Origin: an uncultured Bacteroidales bacterium
GTDB lineage: Bacteria; Bacteroidota; Bacteroidia; Bacteroidales; Muribaculaceae
Assembly: GCA_902776435.1 (NCBI GenBank)
Contig: CACYQB010000017.1
Coordinates: 44,558-108,557, forward strand
Length of the DNA: 64,000 nucleotides
Reading direction: 5' to 3'
Made by a program: the position numbers and the translations under genes. Below are positions 62,435 through 64,000 of this stretch, one piece after another. The first letter of the stretch is position 1; each line of letters begins with the position of its first letter. The notes beneath the pieces were generated by a model that worked only from the letters and a program-made list of their open reading frames with translations, ran no database searches and was not told the DNA's origin.

Positions 62435-62469
62435 TAAACTGTAAACTATAAACTTTAATCTTTAATCAC
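62435..62469. repeat. 7-base array before the MaoC-like gene
   Basis: taaactg, taaacta, taaactt, taatctt, taatcac: same period as the ACTAAGG arrays but another sequence. It ends 6 bases before the ATG at 62476. Confidence 0.6.
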
Positions 62470-62475
62470 AATACA

Positions 62476-62937
62476 ATGCTTATCATCAACTCTTACGAAG
62501 AATTTGCCGCACATCTGGGCGAGGAACTCGGTGCCAGTGAGTGGCTCACCGTTGACCAGGACCGTATCAATATGTTTGCCGACGCCACGCTTGACCACCA
62601 GTGGATCCATGTGGACGTGGAGCGTGCCAAGGCTGAAAGCGCCTATCACAGCACCATCGCCCACGGTTACCTGACCATGTCGCTGATTCCCCACCTGTGG
62701 AACCAGATCATTGAGGTAAACAACCTGGAGATGCAAGTCAACTACGGTATGGACAAGATGCGCTTTGGCCAACCTGTTATTACCGGCAGCCGCGTGCGCC
62801 TCGTCACCAAGTTGCACAATATCGCCGACCTGCGCGGCATCTGCAAGGCCGAGATTGACTTCAAGATGGAAATCGAGGGCCAACGCAAACCCGCTCTGCA
62901 AGGCATCGCCTCGTTCCTGTATTACTTTAAGAAATAA
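62476..62937 (+). CDS. MaoC-family hot-dog dehydratase
   Basis: The 153 residues form a single hot-dog domain with the R-hydratase motif (FADATLDHQWIHVD, about 34-47), whose Asp and His hydrate enoyl-CoA, and AHGYLTMSLIPHLW. Substrate and pathway are not clear. The aroQ gene begins 1 base after its stop, so translation is probably coupled although the roles seem unrelated. Confidence 0.85.
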   Translation: MLIINSYEEFAAHLGEELGASEWLTVDQDRINMFADATLDHQWIHVDVERAKAESAYHSTIAHGYLTMSLIPHLWNQIIEVNNLEMQVNYGMDKMRFGQPVITGSRVRLVTKLHNIADLRGICKAEIDFKMEIEGQRKPALQGIASFLYYFKK

Positions 62938-62938
62938 G

Positions 62939-63361
62939 ATGACCATCCACATTATCAATGGTCCTAACCTGAACCTCGTGGGCCTGCGTGAGCCCGAGGT
63001 TTATGGCAACCGCTCGCTTGACCAGTACCTGCAAGAACTGATTGAGCAGTTCCCACAACACTCGATTGACGTCTATCAAAGCAACATCGAGGGCGAAATC
63101 GTTGACCGCCTGCAGGCCGTCGGTTTTGACGACTGCGGCATCATCCTCAACGCTGGCGGCTACACCCACACGTCGGTCGCCATCGCCGATGCCGTTGCGG
63201 CCATCACCGCCCCCGTGGTAGAGGTTCACATCAGCAACATCTACGCCCGTGAGCCTTTCCGCCACAAGTCCCTCTTGTCCCCCGTCAGCAAAGGCATCAT
63301 CGCTGGCTTCGGCCTCGACAGCTACCGCCTCGCCCTCCACTCCCTTATCTCAACATGTTAG
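62939..63361 (+). CDS. aroQ: Type II 3-dehydroquinate dehydratase
   Basis: The 140 residues match the dodecameric type II enzyme of the shikimate pathway: IINGPNLNLVGLREPEVYG with catalytic Tyr22, NAGGYTHTSVAI, and EVHISNIYAREPFRHKS with catalytic His and Arg. It turns 3-dehydroquinate into 3-dehydroshikimate for aromatic amino acids. The TAG stop (63359-63361) is inside the left inverted repeat of the next element, so insertion may have changed the last codons. Confidence 0.94.
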   Translation: MTIHIINGPNLNLVGLREPEVYGNRSLDQYLQELIEQFPQHSIDVYQSNIEGEIVDRLQAVGFDDCGIILNAGGYTHTSVAIADAVAAITAPVVEVHISNIYAREPFRHKSLLSPVSKGIIAGFGLDSYRLALHSLISTC

Positions 63362-63882
63362 AAGACAAGAAAGACAAAAAAGACAATTTTTTTATTTTTA
63401 ATTGTTTTCAATTATGATAGATATAGAGTCATTAAAAAAGCATTTGTATGATATAGTCGGTGCCATCTACGAAGTCCATAAAGAGCTTGGCGCTGGGCTA
63501 AATGAATACTGTTATCAAGAGGGACTACAAATGCAACTGGAAGAGCAAAAGACTCCATATCATAGGGAGATGACCTTCCATCCTTCTTATCATGGTCAAC
63601 CTATGCAAGCAACATACCGTGTGGATTTCTTATGTAAAGAAGACATTATTGTTGAATGCAAGGCGGTGGATGATCTAACGAATAACATGCGTTCTCAACT
63701 ATACAATTACATGCGTCTGCTTAAACTACCATGTGGAATCATTGTTAATTTCGCTTCCAAAACCGTTAAAGTAGAACGCTATTTCTTTGACAAAGAAACT
63801 AACGAAATTATATCAGTTGATGGACATGCTATCCACCAATATCGTTAAATAATAATTGTCCTTCTTGTCTTTCTTGTCTTCT
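63360..63882. mobile_element. GxxExxY element with 29-bp inverted ends made of 9-base units
   Basis: Left end 63360-63388 has units agaagacaa, gaaagacaa, aaaagacaa. Right end 63854-63882 is its complement with 27 of 29 bases matching. The 523-bp element holds only the GxxExxY gene and AT-rich flanks, with no transposase. Confidence 0.7.
63414..63848 (+). CDS. GxxExxY protein, PD-(D/E)XK nuclease fold
   Basis: The 144 residues carry the naming motif as Gly28, Glu31 and Tyr34 (GLNEYCY), and a nuclease-like core: Asp71 (YRVDFL) and Glu81/Lys83 (VECKAV). The family (PDDEXK_3) is common and variable in Bacteroidetes and Planctomycetes, and its biological role is unknown. GC is far lower than in aroQ beside it, so it was probably gained recently. 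I chose ATG 63414; an upstream TTG is in frame. Confidence 0.9.
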   Translation: MIDIESLKKHLYDIVGAIYEVHKELGAGLNEYCYQEGLQMQLEEQKTPYHREMTFHPSYHGQPMQATYRVDFLCKEDIIVECKAVDDLTNNMRSQLYNYMRLLKLPCGIIVNFASKTVKVERYFFDKETNEIISVDGHAIHQYR

Positions 63883-63953
63883 GAACTTGCTGGCGAAGGC
63901 ATGTATCGTCCTGAAATAGTTTGACAAAAATGTCAGATAAAATCAGGACTAAA

Positions 63954-64000
63954 ATGAGAACAGTAAAACGAAGAACGGATTATGAGATTTTGGAGATACT
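63954..64000 (+). CDS. Start of a gene cut by the window edge, perhaps a transposase
   Basis: The frame reads MRTVKRRTDYEILEI and continues past the edge. Upstream, tgtatcgtcctgaaatag and the palindrome tgacaaaaatgtca look like the end of an insertion sequence, perhaps IS3-like. The basic start fits a small DNA-binding transposase subunit. Too little is visible to be sure. Confidence 0.4.
   Translation, partial: MRTVKRRTDYEILEI

Noticed and set aside
1-64000. tRNA or rRNA genes
   Set aside because: No cloverleaf with an acceptor stem and GTTCRA loop, and no rRNA-like stretch, was found by eye in the gaps.

Overview
The window looks like chromosomal DNA from a gut Bacteroidales bacterium, most likely in or near Muribaculaceae or Prevotellaceae. 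The reasons are: many promoters of the Bacteroidetes type (TTTG, 19-21 bases, TAnnTTTG); a complete SusC/SusD/SusE/SusF-type starch locus; ECF sigma / anti-sigma / STN-barrel signalling; SDR-type threonine dehydrogenase; YfhO, MBOAT and M16 proteins; and secreted proteins carrying dockerin-like pairs (DVNxDGxVTIxDVTALIDYLL type). No rRNA, tRNA or CRISPR array was seen.

Layout. 1-4400: two cohesin-like secreted proteins (the first cut by the window edge), a GT2 glycosyltransferase and a SusA-like neopullulanase. 4492-7187: methyltransferase, polysaccharide deacetylase and GT87-like membrane glycosyltransferase. 7168-19654: the starch locus, with susC-susD-susE-susF, a dockerin-bearing GH13 amylase and a dockerin-bearing GH53 galactanase on the minus strand, and a divergent LacI-family regulator. 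Two identical LacI-type operators lie at matching distances upstream of susC and of the amylase. 19787-25048: PafA-like phosphatase, a four-gene envelope operon and two small paralogous HTH genes with long structured leaders. 25049-32137: Xaa-Pro aminopeptidase, gamma-carbonic-anhydrase-like protein, dockerin-CotH protein and an MBOAT/SGNH O-acetylation pair. 32346-40030: dnaX, threonine dehydrogenase, a sirtuin, three FKBP isomerases and lipoproteins. 40031-47421: methyltransferase, YfhO protein, membrane-bound AraC regulator, a 44-residue membrane protein and a large adhesin-like dockerin protein. 47757-63361: cytidine deaminase, glucosaminidase, kbl, an ECF/anti-sigma/outer-membrane barrel set, an MsbA-like exporter, a second ECF sigma with a membrane partner, an M16 protease, rbfA, a LolC/E-like permease, a MaoC protein and aroQ. 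63360-64000: a GxxExxY gene inside an inverted-repeat element, then the start of another gene, perhaps a transposase.

How the parts fit. The starch locus would bind and import malto-oligosaccharides through SusC/D with SusE/F, after cutting by surface amylase, and SusA would finish the work in the periplasm. Dockerin pairs on amylase, galactanase, CotH protein and adhesin, together with two cohesin-like proteins, suggest (by inference only) a surface assembly. Threonine dehydrogenase and Kbl, 15 kb apart, make a threonine-to-glycine pathway.

The most unusual content lies between the genes: (1) a GxxExxY gene bracketed by 29-bp inverted repeats built from 9-base units; (2) many tandem arrays with a period of 7 or 9 bases, several touching start or stop codons; (3) a promoter-bearing hairpin module in three copies whose stems differ in sequence but keep their pairing; (4) a MITE-like family of four copies; (5) three direct repeats between the AraC gene and the small membrane-protein gene.
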